53,592 nucleotides of DNA from Candidatus Rifleibacteriota bacterium (GTDB taxonomy: Bacteria; Muiribacteriota; Ozemobacteria; Ozemobacterales; Ozemobacteraceae), in NCBI GenBank assembly GCA_015233565.1, contig JADFXM010000051.1:1-53592 (forward strand), in the 5' to 3' direction. The position numbers and the translations under genes were made by a program. Shown piece after piece: positions 9,207 through 17,429 of the stretch (positions within the stretch are counted from its first letter, which is position 1; every line of letters starts with the position of its first letter). The notes under the pieces are model-generated. The model had not been told where the DNA came from. It worked only from the letters and a program-made list of their open reading frames with translations, and did not search any database.

Positions 9207-9236
9207 GTTGTGTGGTTAACACAACGAGTTTATATT
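9207..9236 (+). promoter_or_regulatory. promoter overlapped by an inverted repeat
   Basis: GTTGTGT (9207-9213) and ACACAAC (9219-9225) form a perfect 7-bp inverted repeat. It overlaps a possible -35 (TTGTGT), which lies 17 bp from TATATT (9231-9236). This looks like an operator covering the -35 of the NTF2/thiamine pyrophosphokinase operon. Confidence 0.4.
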
Positions 9237-9275
9237 ACTTTGATTACAGAATGAAAATTTAACGAATAAGGTGAA

Positions 9276-9776
9276 ATGATGAATTTCTGGGGAAGATTAA
9301 GAGTTGTCTTACTTTTGGTTTTGTGCCTTGACTCATGTTCTTTTGCTATAGCAGAGCCTAATTCGGATGAAACCGGAATTCGAAATTTGCTGAAACAATA
9401 CGAATTGGCATACAATTCTGGGAATGCCTCCGCCTTGGCTGGACTTTGGACAACAGATGGCGACTTATTCTCCTTGTCCGGAGGAATTTTTCGTGGGCAA
9501 AAGGAGATATTAACTTTCTTCTCTGAGAGTCTTGCCAAAAATTACAAAGACAGCCAATTTCATATGGGCTTGGACCAGGTTCGTTTTCTCACTCCAAATT
9601 TGGCAATAGTGGATGGAAAGTGGCAAATTACTGGGGGTGATCTTCCAAAAGGCTATCCTTCAAGCGGTATTTATACTCAGATAATGATTCGGGTTGACGC
9701 AAGTTGGCGAATAGTCGCGGCAAGGCCAAGTGTTCCGTTGCAAGGTCATACTGGCACCCACGGTCGAGGTGGTTGA
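9276..9776 (+). CDS. SgcJ/EcaC-like (DUF4440, NTF2 fold) secreted protein
   Basis: A 166-residue protein with a signal peptide (about 1-26, hydrophobic core plus Cys-containing end) and an NTF2-like domain. Family features are the opening helix (IRNLLKQYELAYNSGNASAL), the WTTDGDL segment, the FRGQKEI loop, and the late strands ending WRIVAARPS. NTF2-fold proteins of this group bind small molecules or act as weak hydrolases or isomerases; no substrate can be assigned. AAGGTG precedes the ATG. The stop lies four bases before the GTG of the thiamine pyrophosphokinase gene, so the two are co-transcribed. Confidence 0.8.
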   Translation: MMNFWGRLRVVLLLVLCLDSCSFAIAEPNSDETGIRNLLKQYELAYNSGNASALAGLWTTDGDLFSLSGGIFRGQKEILTFFSESLAKNYKDSQFHMGLDQVRFLTPNLAIVDGKWQITGGDLPKGYPSSGIYTQIMIRVDASWRIVAARPSVPLQGHTGTHGRGG

Positions 9777-9780
9777 AAAA

Positions 9781-10458
9781 GTGACCCCAATAAAAGGTTT
9801 CTCAAAAAATCCCCAAGAATTCGACAAGTCTATTCCAAGGATACTGCTTGCGCTTGGCGGAATGGAAACCTGCTTTGATCCTGGGGCCCGATTTGACTTC
9901 ATTATAGCTGCCGATAGTGGCGCAAATTTTCTTTACGAACGCAACATTCCTGCCAATCTGGTTGTTGGCGATTTCGATTCGGTTTCTTTAGAGGCACAAG
10001 CATTCCATGAAGATAAAGGAGCTCGTTTTGAAAAATTTCCAATCGATAAAAACGAGACCGATTTTGAACTTGCTCTTTACCATTTGCCCAGAAATCCCTG
10101 TCAAGAAATTACTTTGACAGGAATCTGGGGGGGCCGCATCGATCATTCAATCATGAACCTGCTTGTACTTTCCAGATTTTCAGACAGAGGGAAGTTCTTT
10201 TTCACTCTTGAAACGGGGAAAGCCGGTGTGTTGTTTTCCGGTGAGCTTGAAATTCCAGTAAAGGTGGGCGCTAAATGTGCGCTGATTTCACTTGCGCAAG
10301 CTTCCAAAGGGATTTTCTCGTCAGGCGTTCAATGGCCGTTGAAAAACGAAACTCTCATTCTCGGAGAATCTCGCGGAATAAGTAATATAATAACAGCGTC
10401 TGTCTGGAAACTTTCGCTTGAAAAAGGAGCTTTGCTTTGGCTCGTTCTTACAGATTGA
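9781..10458 (+). CDS. thiamine diphosphokinase
   Basis: A cytoplasmic enzyme that transfers pyrophosphate from ATP to thiamine to give thiamine diphosphate. All family blocks are present: AADSGAN (D45), VGDFDS (D64, D66), the DKNETD metal site (residues 89-94) and GGRIDH for thiamine binding. The length of 225 residues is typical. I start it at GTG 9781, which has GAGGTGG about eight bases upstream. A further in-frame ATG at 9730 would overlap the preceding gene by 47 bases and lacks a site. No thiamine-synthesis gene or TPP riboswitch is visible, so it probably serves salvage. Confidence 0.9.
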   Translation: MTPIKGFSKNPQEFDKSIPRILLALGGMETCFDPGARFDFIIAADSGANFLYERNIPANLVVGDFDSVSLEAQAFHEDKGARFEKFPIDKNETDFELALYHLPRNPCQEITLTGIWGGRIDHSIMNLLVLSRFSDRGKFFFTLETGKAGVLFSGELEIPVKVGAKCALISLAQASKGIFSSGVQWPLKNETLILGESRGISNIITASVWKLSLEKGALLWLVLTD

Positions 10459-10492
10459 ATTGCCCAATGTACATGATCGTCAGACTTCGGAA

Positions 10493-11080
10493 CTAACGGC
10501 GGACGTCCACCGCCAAGCTCAACAACTGACTTTTAATCTTTATTCCGGCACCCTGAGCCTTGACCAGGTTGATCGAAAAACGCAACCGGTTGTTCTCGAG
10601 GGTAAAGGCGATCATTCCGCCTTTGTCGAGAAAGCCAGTACCATCACCGACCGTCAGGACTCCTGTCCGGTTGGCTGTCTGCAACAGCTCATCCTGAATC
10701 GAGGATTTCGGATCAAAATATATCAAGTTGCACCGCTCCAGATCAGCAATTGAATGCACTTCTATGACATGGATGCCACGAGGACAGAATGCCGCTCCCA
10801 CCGGGACATCCGCCAAAGTTCCGTTGAAGGAATTTGGCACCGTGACGCCCATTACAAATGATCCGCTGGCCGCATATCCAGATACTGCTGACCAGTCGAC
10901 GAAATATGTCAATTTGAACAAATACGCCATTTTCATAACGTATTCATCCGCCTGTTCTGCAGCATCGATTATGTTTGCCGACAGGAACAACAATATCAGG
11001 AATACTTTACCCAAACGCAGGAATCTTGCAGAAAATGATCTCCCGACAACAGTTCCGACCGACAATTTGAAACTTCTCAT
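10493..11080 (-). CDS. YfiR family protein (DUF4154)
   Basis: A periplasmic protein of 195 residues. A hydrophobic signal segment (about 24-40) is followed by the conserved helix K-AYLFKLTYFVDW and later LTVGD, GGMIAF, LRFSIN and a C-terminal KSQLLSLA. YfiR-type proteins act as periplasmic regulators, in Pseudomonas by restraining a membrane diguanylate cyclase. In other bacteria they often sit next to TonB receptors or hybrid kinases. Here the ATG overlaps the receptor stop codon by four bases (ATGA), so the two are translationally coupled. No diguanylate cyclase is adjacent, so a role tied to the receptor is inferred. Confidence 0.85.
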   Translation of the reverse strand: MRSFKLSVGTVVGRSFSARFLRLGKVFLILLFLSANIIDAAEQADEYVMKMAYLFKLTYFVDWSAVSGYAASGSFVMGVTVPNSFNGTLADVPVGAAFCPRGIHVIEVHSIADLERCNLIYFDPKSSIQDELLQTANRTGVLTVGDGTGFLDKGGMIAFTLENNRLRFSINLVKAQGAGIKIKSQLLSLAVDVRR

Positions 11081-13119
11081 TTGAATCTGTATACCGCTTG
11101 CAGACGGAAAGTCCGACCTGGCAACGGCAGATTGTCCTGCCTAAAGTCAACCGAAGTCGGATCGAAATTGCGGTTACCGAAGAGATTGTCTACACCCAGC
11201 GAAAGCTCGACCGCCCTCTTCTCCACTTTTTTCGTCAGCCAGAGATTAACCTGTGACTGCATCGGCAGGCTCGAGGTTTGCGTCTGCCGTGGCCCGGTGA
11301 AGATTCCTTCTATTCCGCAGTCGAGATGCAATCTCGGGATAGGTTTTTCCAACTCGATCTGACCATGATGCGAAGGAGAATTCACCAGAGTCCGCGGCGG
11401 GCCGTCGACATAGCCTGCATGTTGCCAGCACCAGGAAAGCCTTCCACGCGAGCCATCCTCCCAATGATGGATCAGACCTAATTCCACTCCATGGGCTGAC
11501 AGGTTGGAAGTGTTTTGGAAGACCATTAGTCCGTCGGTTGGATCCGACTGCAATTCGATGAGATCACGCAGATTGTAGCGATACCAGGTCAGACAGGCTG
11601 AGGTGAGCTTGTTCAACTCGATCTCGTAACTTAACTCGGACAAATCGTTGGTTTCCGGGCCGATATTCGGATTCACCTTCTGTGTAAGGCCACCGTCCTG
11701 ATAATATCGCTGTTCAGCGGACGGAAAATTCATCGAACGTCCGGATACCAACTTGATGGACTGCTTTTCGTCAGGCAGCCAGACAAGGCCGAATCGCGGA
11801 CTGGTATGGATCCCGAATCCTTCCTTCCATTCCAATCGCTCGGCAACGTTGATGGAAAGATGCGAGGATAGCTTGAACTCGTCCTGGATGTAGAAAGCAT
11901 TCGAATGTTGTGATCCATGCTCGAAAAGTTTAAGAGAAATGTCCCGGTTTTCGAGATTCTGTCGATAGATATCCTTTAAGTCGATGCCGAGAACCAGCTG
12001 ATGCCGACCGATCTTCTTCGACCAGTCACCTTCGTATTCCCGACTGGCATGCTCCATGTTGTCTTCATTTACCAGCAGGTTGGAAAGATCACCAGCCGCG
12101 GAGATGTCATAGACATATCTGCCGATATAGTCATATCTCTCCTGAATAAATCGCAGGTTGAGATTTGAGCCATCCGAACACGGCATCCGGTACTGCATGT
12201 TCCAATATGTATAAACGTCATCCACAATGTTCCGTTGATCGTTGAAGACCACCCCCCACGGCGCGGCTCCCAATCCGCGGCGGCGTTTTCCCCAGACCGC
12301 TTCCAGCATCAAACGGTCGTTCTGGTATTTCGTGAACCCCTGCTGACTCCTCTCGGAATCGGTCTCTTCAGCGACACCATTGTTTGTCAGAGGTGAGTCG
12401 AATTCTTTGTAATACTGATTGCGTGGGCCGGGAGTGTTGTAAACCGAACCGGAGATCATCAGCGCGCCATGATTCGCTTCGCCGCTCCAGGTCATGCGGT
12501 TCTCCGCCTTGAAATCGCTGCCGACATTTCCCTGGATCTCTGTCGTTGCATCTTTGCCCGGCTTTTTCGTAATCACGTTTACGACGCCAAAAAAGGCATT
12601 ACTGCCGTAAAGTGAAAAACTCGGGCCGCGAACGACCTCGACACGATCGATCAAAGAAACGTCGATCGGAAACTCCCTGCCAGTCGGGCCGGTTCCAAAG
12701 ATCGACTCGTTGATCGGAACGCCGTCGACGAGTAGCAATCGCGAGTTGTAGTCCCCGGGACGGCTGAATCCGCGAATGCCGACGAGGTCGTAACCGCCGG
12801 TGGTTGTTGCATACATGCCGGGAAGAGTGCGGAGAATCTCGGTAAGCGTCCGCCAACCGTGCATCTTGATCTCCCGGGCCGTCACGACACTGACCGCGGT
12901 TGGCGACTCCGCAAGCGATTCTTCATGTCTCGATCCCGTAGAAACGGTCTTGACTTCCATGGAAAGCAGCTTGTCGAAATCGAGGGAAGCCAGTTCCATC
13001 GCCTTCTGAAAACCCTTCGATGAATCCGCCGCAGAAAAAACCGTAGGGCTCCCCAGGAAACAGATGACCAGCAGGAAATAGAGCACCACCGGCCTTCTGT
13101 CGTTGATAACGCCTCGCAT
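11077..13119 (-). CDS. TonB-dependent outer-membrane receptor
   Basis: A 680-residue outer-membrane transporter. A signal peptide (about 1-30) precedes a plug domain (about 60-175) with typical blocks: SPTAVSVVTAREI, LRTLPGM, GIRGFSRPGDYNSRLLLVDGVP, RVEVVRGPSFSLYGSNAFFGVVNVIT. The remainder is a long beta-barrel with alternating aromatic strands, ending RTFRLQAVYRFK. The substrate is not evident; plug and barrel resemble the vitamin B12/catecholate class broadly. GGAGA lies seven bases before the ATG. It is the first gene of a two-gene operon with the YfiR-family gene. No TonB/ExbBD genes are present in the window. Confidence 0.92.
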   Translation of the reverse strand: MRGVINDRRPVVLYFLLVICFLGSPTVFSAADSSKGFQKAMELASLDFDKLLSMEVKTVSTGSRHEESLAESPTAVSVVTAREIKMHGWRTLTEILRTLPGMYATTTGGYDLVGIRGFSRPGDYNSRLLLVDGVPINESIFGTGPTGREFPIDVSLIDRVEVVRGPSFSLYGSNAFFGVVNVITKKPGKDATTEIQGNVGSDFKAENRMTWSGEANHGALMISGSVYNTPGPRNQYYKEFDSPLTNNGVAEETDSERSQQGFTKYQNDRLMLEAVWGKRRRGLGAAPWGVVFNDQRNIVDDVYTYWNMQYRMPCSDGSNLNLRFIQERYDYIGRYVYDISAAGDLSNLLVNEDNMEHASREYEGDWSKKIGRHQLVLGIDLKDIYRQNLENRDISLKLFEHGSQHSNAFYIQDEFKLSSHLSINVAERLEWKEGFGIHTSPRFGLVWLPDEKQSIKLVSGRSMNFPSAEQRYYQDGGLTQKVNPNIGPETNDLSELSYEIELNKLTSACLTWYRYNLRDLIELQSDPTDGLMVFQNTSNLSAHGVELGLIHHWEDGSRGRLSWCWQHAGYVDGPPRTLVNSPSHHGQIELEKPIPRLHLDCGIEGIFTGPRQTQTSSLPMQSQVNLWLTKKVEKRAVELSLGVDNLFGNRNFDPTSVDFRQDNLPLPGRTFRLQAVYRFK

Positions 13120-13584
13120 ATGGTTTCTCCGAAGCTTCTTAGGCCAAACTTATACTGGATCGGAATTTGCTTTTTCCCGTTATAGGTAGCATGTCCTATT
13201 TCGAATGTCAAATGTGGTTTTTTTGCTGTCTCCTGTAGGAACAACAGGCCGGTTTCCCGCCGAAATAAATAAAAGGCTGGAGCAAAAATGAGAGAAAGCT
13301 GAAAATTTTGCAATTGCATCCTTGCAATAGAGAAAATTTCAATTCTTTTAGATTAGATTGTAAGAAGGACAATTAAAATGGGGAAAATTCAGAGGTTGTT
13401 CTTCAAGAAATTTGAATCTTTGATTTCATTTTAAACAGTAGGGGGTTGGTGCTCCCGAAACAAAACTCGTATCACAGAAATCAAGAGAAGCAGCACCGGA
13501 GCAAAAAACAGAAGCCCTTGTTTGGGGCTGAAAAGGTTGGTCGCCAGCGTGATAAAATAATTTCTCAAATGTTGAGGTTCAAAT

Positions 13585-13857
13585 CAGCGAGAAAGAGTGA
13601 AAATACTTTACTTATAAACCTGCACCAAATATGTTGAAAAATCTCCTAAAATTCACTTTTTTGTGTAGCCACCCAATTTTTTACCACGCTTTCTCGTATC
13701 AACAGCGCGTCGCTTTGTACCGAATAAAATATACCGAGATTTTCGGCAACTTCCAATGCAAGTGCAGAAAATTTGGGAAAAATATTTTTTCGCGAATTTT
13801 TTTTTTGAATTGTATGACTAATTGCCAATGTCAATATGAATTTACTCTTTGTTGCTG
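13585..13857 (+). mobile_element. R2 MITE-like element, interrupted by an R1 copy
   Basis: R2 begins CAGCGAGAAAGAGT and ends ACTCTTTGTTGCTG, with a perfect 9-bp duplication GGTTCAAAT on both sides (13576-13584 and 13858-13866). Its middle is interrupted by the R1 copy at about 13629-13753. Removing that insert restores the R2 sequence around CCTGCACCAA / GCAAGTGCAG seen in the intact copy at 47 kb. Confidence 0.85.
13629..13753 (+). mobile_element. R1 MITE-like element, copy B (nested in R2)
   Basis: An R1 copy in the same orientation as copy D, with degenerate ends (TGTTGAAAAATCTC and GAGATTTTCGGCAAC). The 5-bp duplication expected around CAATG is imperfect on the left, so the left boundary is approximate. 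It lies inside R2 and therefore arrived later. Confidence 0.7.
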
Positions 13858-13869
13858 GGTTCAAATTAC

Positions 13870-13898
13870 CTGACAAACGTTTCTAAATGTGCTATATT
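13870..13898 (+). promoter_or_regulatory. promoter of the RbfA-like/rtcB operon
   Basis: CTGACA (13870-13875) and TATATT (13893-13898) are separated by exactly 17 bp. The site begins three bases after the target duplication of the nested R2 element, so the repeat may have replaced or altered sequences upstream of the -35. Confidence 0.5.
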
Positions 13899-13936
13899 AT
13901 TGACGAAGCTGTTGTTTTATCGAGAGGAGGCCACCT

Positions 13937-13987
13937 ATGATCCGGATTATTTTGTTTGCGTCGTTTCATCGGCGAGCCTTCTGGTGA
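13937..13987 (+). CDS. possible 16-residue leader peptide
   Basis: An ATG preceded at six bases by a strong GAGAGGAGG site (13922-13930) opens a 16-codon reading frame, Met-Ile-Arg-Ile-Ile-Leu and so on, ending His-Arg-Arg-Ala-Phe-Trp and TGA. It sits between the promoter and the RbfA-like gene, with 100 bases to the next start. It could be a translated leader that controls the operon, or only a fortuitous start in a recombined region. Confidence 0.3.
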   Translation: MIRIILFASFHRRAFW

Positions 13988-14089
13988 TTTAGACAACACA
14001 ATTTTCACCATTGAGGCTTTTCCACCGGCTTTTTTGCGGTCGCTTTTTAACGCCATTCTTATATGATGGCAATTTAGGAGAAGCAAATC

Positions 14090-14524
14090 ATGAAATCTTC
14101 CCATAAATGGGAGAACAAAGCGCGTTCAAAACGTGCTGAATATTTATTTGACGACGGAATCGATTCCAGAAATGGAAAAACGCCCAAGCAAATTTCCAAG
14201 TTAGCGATGCACGATCGAGGTTTGTGTAGCCAAGTTTACGAAGTTTTGTCCATGATTTTTTCAGGAGCTAGCGAGGATGAGCGTTTATGGAATCTTGGTC
14301 TGCTATCAGTTGACCCTTCCCCTGACTCATCGCGTCTTTCGGTTAAGGTTTATCCTCTCCCTGGGGGTTCAATTTATACAGTATCCGAGATCTGTGCATT
14401 ACTTAAATCTGCACGCCCATATCTCCGCAGAGAGATTGGGGAATCAATTTGCCGGGCTCGGATTCCGGAATTGATTTTTGTAGTCCTCCCTGGACCAGAG
14501 GAAATAACCGACTATGAAGAATGA
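14090..14524 (+). CDS. RbfA-like ribosome-binding protein
   Basis: A 144-residue protein that resembles ribosome-binding factor A, the KH-type protein that binds immature 30S subunits near the 16S rRNA 5' domain and decoding centre. The match is in order and spacing: an N-terminal Lys/Arg-rich helix, a strand pair (LGLLSVDPSPDSSRLSVKVYPL), a helix ALLKSARPYLRREIGESI, and the final strand RARIPELIFVVLPG, which mirrors the family's LRR-E-G...R-PEL-F. GGAGAAG precedes the ATG. The gene overlaps rtcB by 11 bases. A canonical rbfA would normally sit beside infB, nusA and truB, so this is probably a second, specialised copy. Confidence 0.72.
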   Translation: MKSSHKWENKARSKRAEYLFDDGIDSRNGKTPKQISKLAMHDRGLCSQVYEVLSMIFSGASEDERLWNLGLLSVDPSPDSSRLSVKVYPLPGGSIYTVSEICALLKSARPYLRREIGESICRARIPELIFVVLPGPEEITDYEE

Positions 14525-15662
14525 AGGCATAAAAAAAGCGCCAGTTGAACAATGGTTGGAAAATTCCCTTTCTGTACAAGTCAGAAAAGTTGTTGATCGG
14601 TGGGCTCTCACTAATGGGGTTAAGCACATTGCATTGATGCCAGACGTTCATATTGCTGGTTTGGCATGTGTCGGTTGCGTCATTGCATCAGAAAATTTTG
14701 TTTTTCCCAAAGCTATCGGGTCAGATCTTGGTTGCGGCATGAGCGCAATAAGATTCAAGGAAAAAGCAAGTATTATTGAATCCAAAGGCGCGGCTAATTT
14801 GTTGATGAAAAAGCTTTATCAAACCATTTCTCCTCTCAGATATTCTCGGCAAAGCGCAAAAAGTCATTTTTCAAATCAATTAAAGGGGGGGCTTAGTTCC
14901 CCTGAGCTGGAAAAGTTGCTTCTTGAAGATGGACTATTAGAATTTGGCACGCTGGGAAGTGGAAACCATTTTTTGGAATTCCAGTCTGACGAAGATAATT
15001 GGCTTTGGTTGCTGATTCATAGTGGCTCCAGATTTATGGGGCAAGCGATTGCCTCTCATCATTCAAAGGAAACATTAAAATCTCAGACCGGATTGTCGTT
15101 TCTGATTGCCGATTCAAAACCTGGCCAGGCCTTTTTACAAGATCTGAACTGGGCTGTTTCTTATGCGGCGCAAAGCCGACAGACCATTGTTTCAAAGGTA
15201 GTTTCAATTATGGTGGAAATTTTTGGCGTGGCTTCGGATGAAACATCGATGATCGATTGCCCACACAATTTTGTTCGCAGGGAAAAACATTTTGGAGAAA
15301 TGCTTTGGATTCATCGAAAGGGAGCAATTTCTGCCAATATTGAGGAGCTTGGAATTGTCCCTGGTTCAATGGGAACCTCCAGTTTTCACGTCCGGGGACG
15401 CGGATGTGAAAAAGCTCTTTATTCAAGCGCTCATGGTGCTGGTCGGCTTTTGTCACGAACTGAGGCTCATCGAAAAATCACAGAGTTGCAATTGCGTGAA
15501 AGTATGCAGGGAATTTGGTTTGACAACAGAAAGATTGACGCATTTCTTGATGAAGCTCCATCAGCCTACAAAGATATTTCCAAAGTAATGCGAGCTCAGC
15601 GGGAACTCGTTAAAATCGAAAGAAAACTCAAACCTGTTCTTAATTACAAAGGGACACTCTGA
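14514..15662 (+). CDS. rtcB: RtcB family RNA ligase
   Basis: A GTP-dependent RNA ligase that joins 2',3'-cyclic phosphate or 3'-phosphate ends to 5'-OH ends. At 382 residues it is shorter than the E. coli enzyme. All metal and catalytic residues have counterparts: Asp71 and Cys74 in GSDLGCGM, His152 in GSGNHF, His169 in IHSGSR, His251 in CPHNF, and the guanylylated His307 in SAHGAGR. An RKGA motif lies at about 268-271. The start overlaps the RbfA-like gene, so translation is coupled. There is no rtcA or rtcR nearby. The coupling implies a role in rRNA or ribosome repair rather than tRNA splicing; that is inference. Confidence 0.92.
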   Translation: MKNEGIKKAPVEQWLENSLSVQVRKVVDRWALTNGVKHIALMPDVHIAGLACVGCVIASENFVFPKAIGSDLGCGMSAIRFKEKASIIESKGAANLLMKKLYQTISPLRYSRQSAKSHFSNQLKGGLSSPELEKLLLEDGLLEFGTLGSGNHFLEFQSDEDNWLWLLIHSGSRFMGQAIASHHSKETLKSQTGLSFLIADSKPGQAFLQDLNWAVSYAAQSRQTIVSKVVSIMVEIFGVASDETSMIDCPHNFVRREKHFGEMLWIHRKGAISANIEELGIVPGSMGTSSFHVRGRGCEKALYSSAHGAGRLLSRTEAHRKITELQLRESMQGIWFDNRKIDAFLDEAPSAYKDISKVMRAQRELVKIERKLKPVLNYKGTL

Positions 15663-15754
15663 GAAAAAAAAGCTCTACAGCGCCGACTTTGAATGGGAGG
15701 TTTTAATAACTCAGAGCCGGCGTCAAACTCAGTGCCAAACTCTACATGGACTTT

Positions 15755-15882
15755 GAAGCTGTCGAAAAATCTCGGTGCATTTTATTCGGTACAAAGCGAC
15801 TCCCTGCTGATGCTAAAAAGCGAGGCGAAAAATTGAGTGGGTACACTAAAAAATGAAAATAAGGGGTATTTTTCGACAGTCT
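15755..15882 (-). mobile_element. R1 MITE-like element, copy C
   Basis: A 128-bp copy, same orientation as copy A, between the convergent rtcB and the membrane protein at 15.9 kb. The ends are GAAGCTGTCGAAAAATCTC and GGTATTTTTCGACAGTCT. A flanking CTTT occurs on both sides, a short or eroded duplication. Its long end pairing could also work as a bidirectional terminator. Confidence 0.75.
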
Positions 15883-15905
15883 CTTTAGCGCTGGGCAGAA
15901 AATTT

Positions 15906-16997
15906 TCATCTGCTGTTTTCATTCATTTCAGTTCCTTCTGAACGGAATCGGGGAAGGGCCTTTCGAACGGTCTCAGGAAGCAGATTTAAGAGCGTCAACT
16001 CAAGTTTTTCCTTGTTTCGGCTGAAAAGCACGCCCGACACAATAAAGCAAATACCGATGCCGGATAAAACAAATGGAAAGAGGATGGAATCACCAAAAAT
16101 TCGATGTGAAAGATAACCTATATATCCCATTGTTCCCATGGACCCAAAGACCATCAAAACCCGACGATCGAGAAGGAGGGCGAAAAACATCATTGCCAGA
16201 TTGATAAGAAAATATAGGAATTTCCCAAACTCCCCGTTGCTGCTCATTGTTGTGAGGCCGAACCAAAATGCCAGGGTTCCGAAGAGATACACCCAGAAGG
16301 CAAAATCCTCCTTGGTTCTTCGATCAATAATCGCTCCGACAATCAGCATAAGAAAACCGAATGCGACTGAAATATTTTGCTTCGCCTCCCAGCTCAGGTC
16401 ATTTTGCATAAGAAATGGAGCGATATCCATTGACATGTACCAAAGCGTGAAAGCCACTGTGAACATTATAAAGGGAAAACGTATTTTTTTCAGAACAAAC
16501 CCCGCCACAATCAACGTGGCAAACTCCATGATGAGCCAGTTTGCATTGATTAGAACGTGATAACTTTGAAAACTTGAAGGGCCTGCTCCATTCCACATTC
16601 CCAAAGCCTTTTGTACTCCGTAAACAATCAGTGGTGTCATCCAGACAGCAAGTGCAAAGAGAATTCCACCCGGAGTGCGGGTGTTTTTTTCATACCACAT
16701 GTATTTCCCTGCTATTACGAATATAGCAGCATATCCGGTGGCGATAATGGAAATTCCAATTCCGCCAAAGATTTCCCAACCTAGAGTCATGAACCAACCC
16801 ATCGCCGACATAACAAGTAACGCGCCAAAAAAATACAGAAAATTAACGAAATCAAATCGGATGCTTTCATTCTCTGCTGGAGGATCCGTTTTCGACCCAC
16901 AAAGACCAGAAAGAAATTTCCAGAGCATCTCAGCCTGACTCAACTGTAGAATTCCTGCCTGTTCTGCTTTTAACAAATCAGCTTTGGTTATCAACAT
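15906..16997 (-). CDS. polytopic membrane protein (DUF2157-like)
   Basis: A 363-residue protein with a soluble N-terminal helix region (about 1-45) and about ten transmembrane helices from residue 50 to 335, ending in a short basic tail. Layout and composition resemble DUF2157 membrane proteins of unknown function; I am not certain of the family. AAAGGAG lies five bases before the ATG. The gene is monocistronic. A 7-bp inverted repeat lies about 190 bp upstream. Confidence 0.75.
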   Translation of the reverse strand: MLITKADLLKAEQAGILQLSQAEMLWKFLSGLCGSKTDPPAENESIRFDFVNFLYFFGALLVMSAMGWFMTLGWEIFGGIGISIIATGYAAIFVIAGKYMWYEKNTRTPGGILFALAVWMTPLIVYGVQKALGMWNGAGPSSFQSYHVLINANWLIMEFATLIVAGFVLKKIRFPFIMFTVAFTLWYMSMDIAPFLMQNDLSWEAKQNISVAFGFLMLIVGAIIDRRTKEDFAFWVYLFGTLAFWFGLTTMSSNGEFGKFLYFLINLAMMFFALLLDRRVLMVFGSMGTMGYIGYLSHRIFGDSILFPFVLSGIGICFIVSGVLFSRNKEKLELTLLNLLPETVRKALPRFRSEGTEMNENSR

Positions 16998-17187
16998 ATC
17001 TTACTCCTTTAAATACAGAATTTTAGACGCCCGGGAAATATCAAGTATGTAACTGAGGGACAATCTGTTTTAATTATTAGAAAGCTTGATTCATGGCATT
17101 TTTTCGGAGATACAATGGATAGTTAACGAGTGGTTTTTTTTTCAGAGTTTTTGAATTTCCTGTGGATAAGTCAGTCGTAGCCTATAT

Positions 17188-17207
17188 AGAGGGGATTCCA
17201 CCCCTCT
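17188..17207. promoter_or_regulatory. inverted repeat AGAGGGG-N6-CCCCTCT
   Basis: Perfect 7-bp arms lie at 17188-17194 and 17201-17207, in the divergent space between the membrane protein (start 16997) and the kinase cassette (start 17430). No T run follows. It is a candidate operator or structured leader. The rest of 16998-17429 holds no gene. Confidence 0.4.
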
Positions 17208-17429
17208 GAGAATTACTTTAACATTATTTTGGAGAATTACGGAGATGTTTTTTTCATTTTCGTGTATTTTACTTTGTATTGTCACGCACTTTTTTCTGAA
17301 TTGTTCACACTGAATTGACTAAATTTTGCTGTGATGATTTTCACTTGGCAGATTGTCTTTTTTATAGTAATATTTATCATCATAGAGGATTTTTTTTGTG
17401 AAAAGGTCTTTTTGAAAGGAGAATCATGC

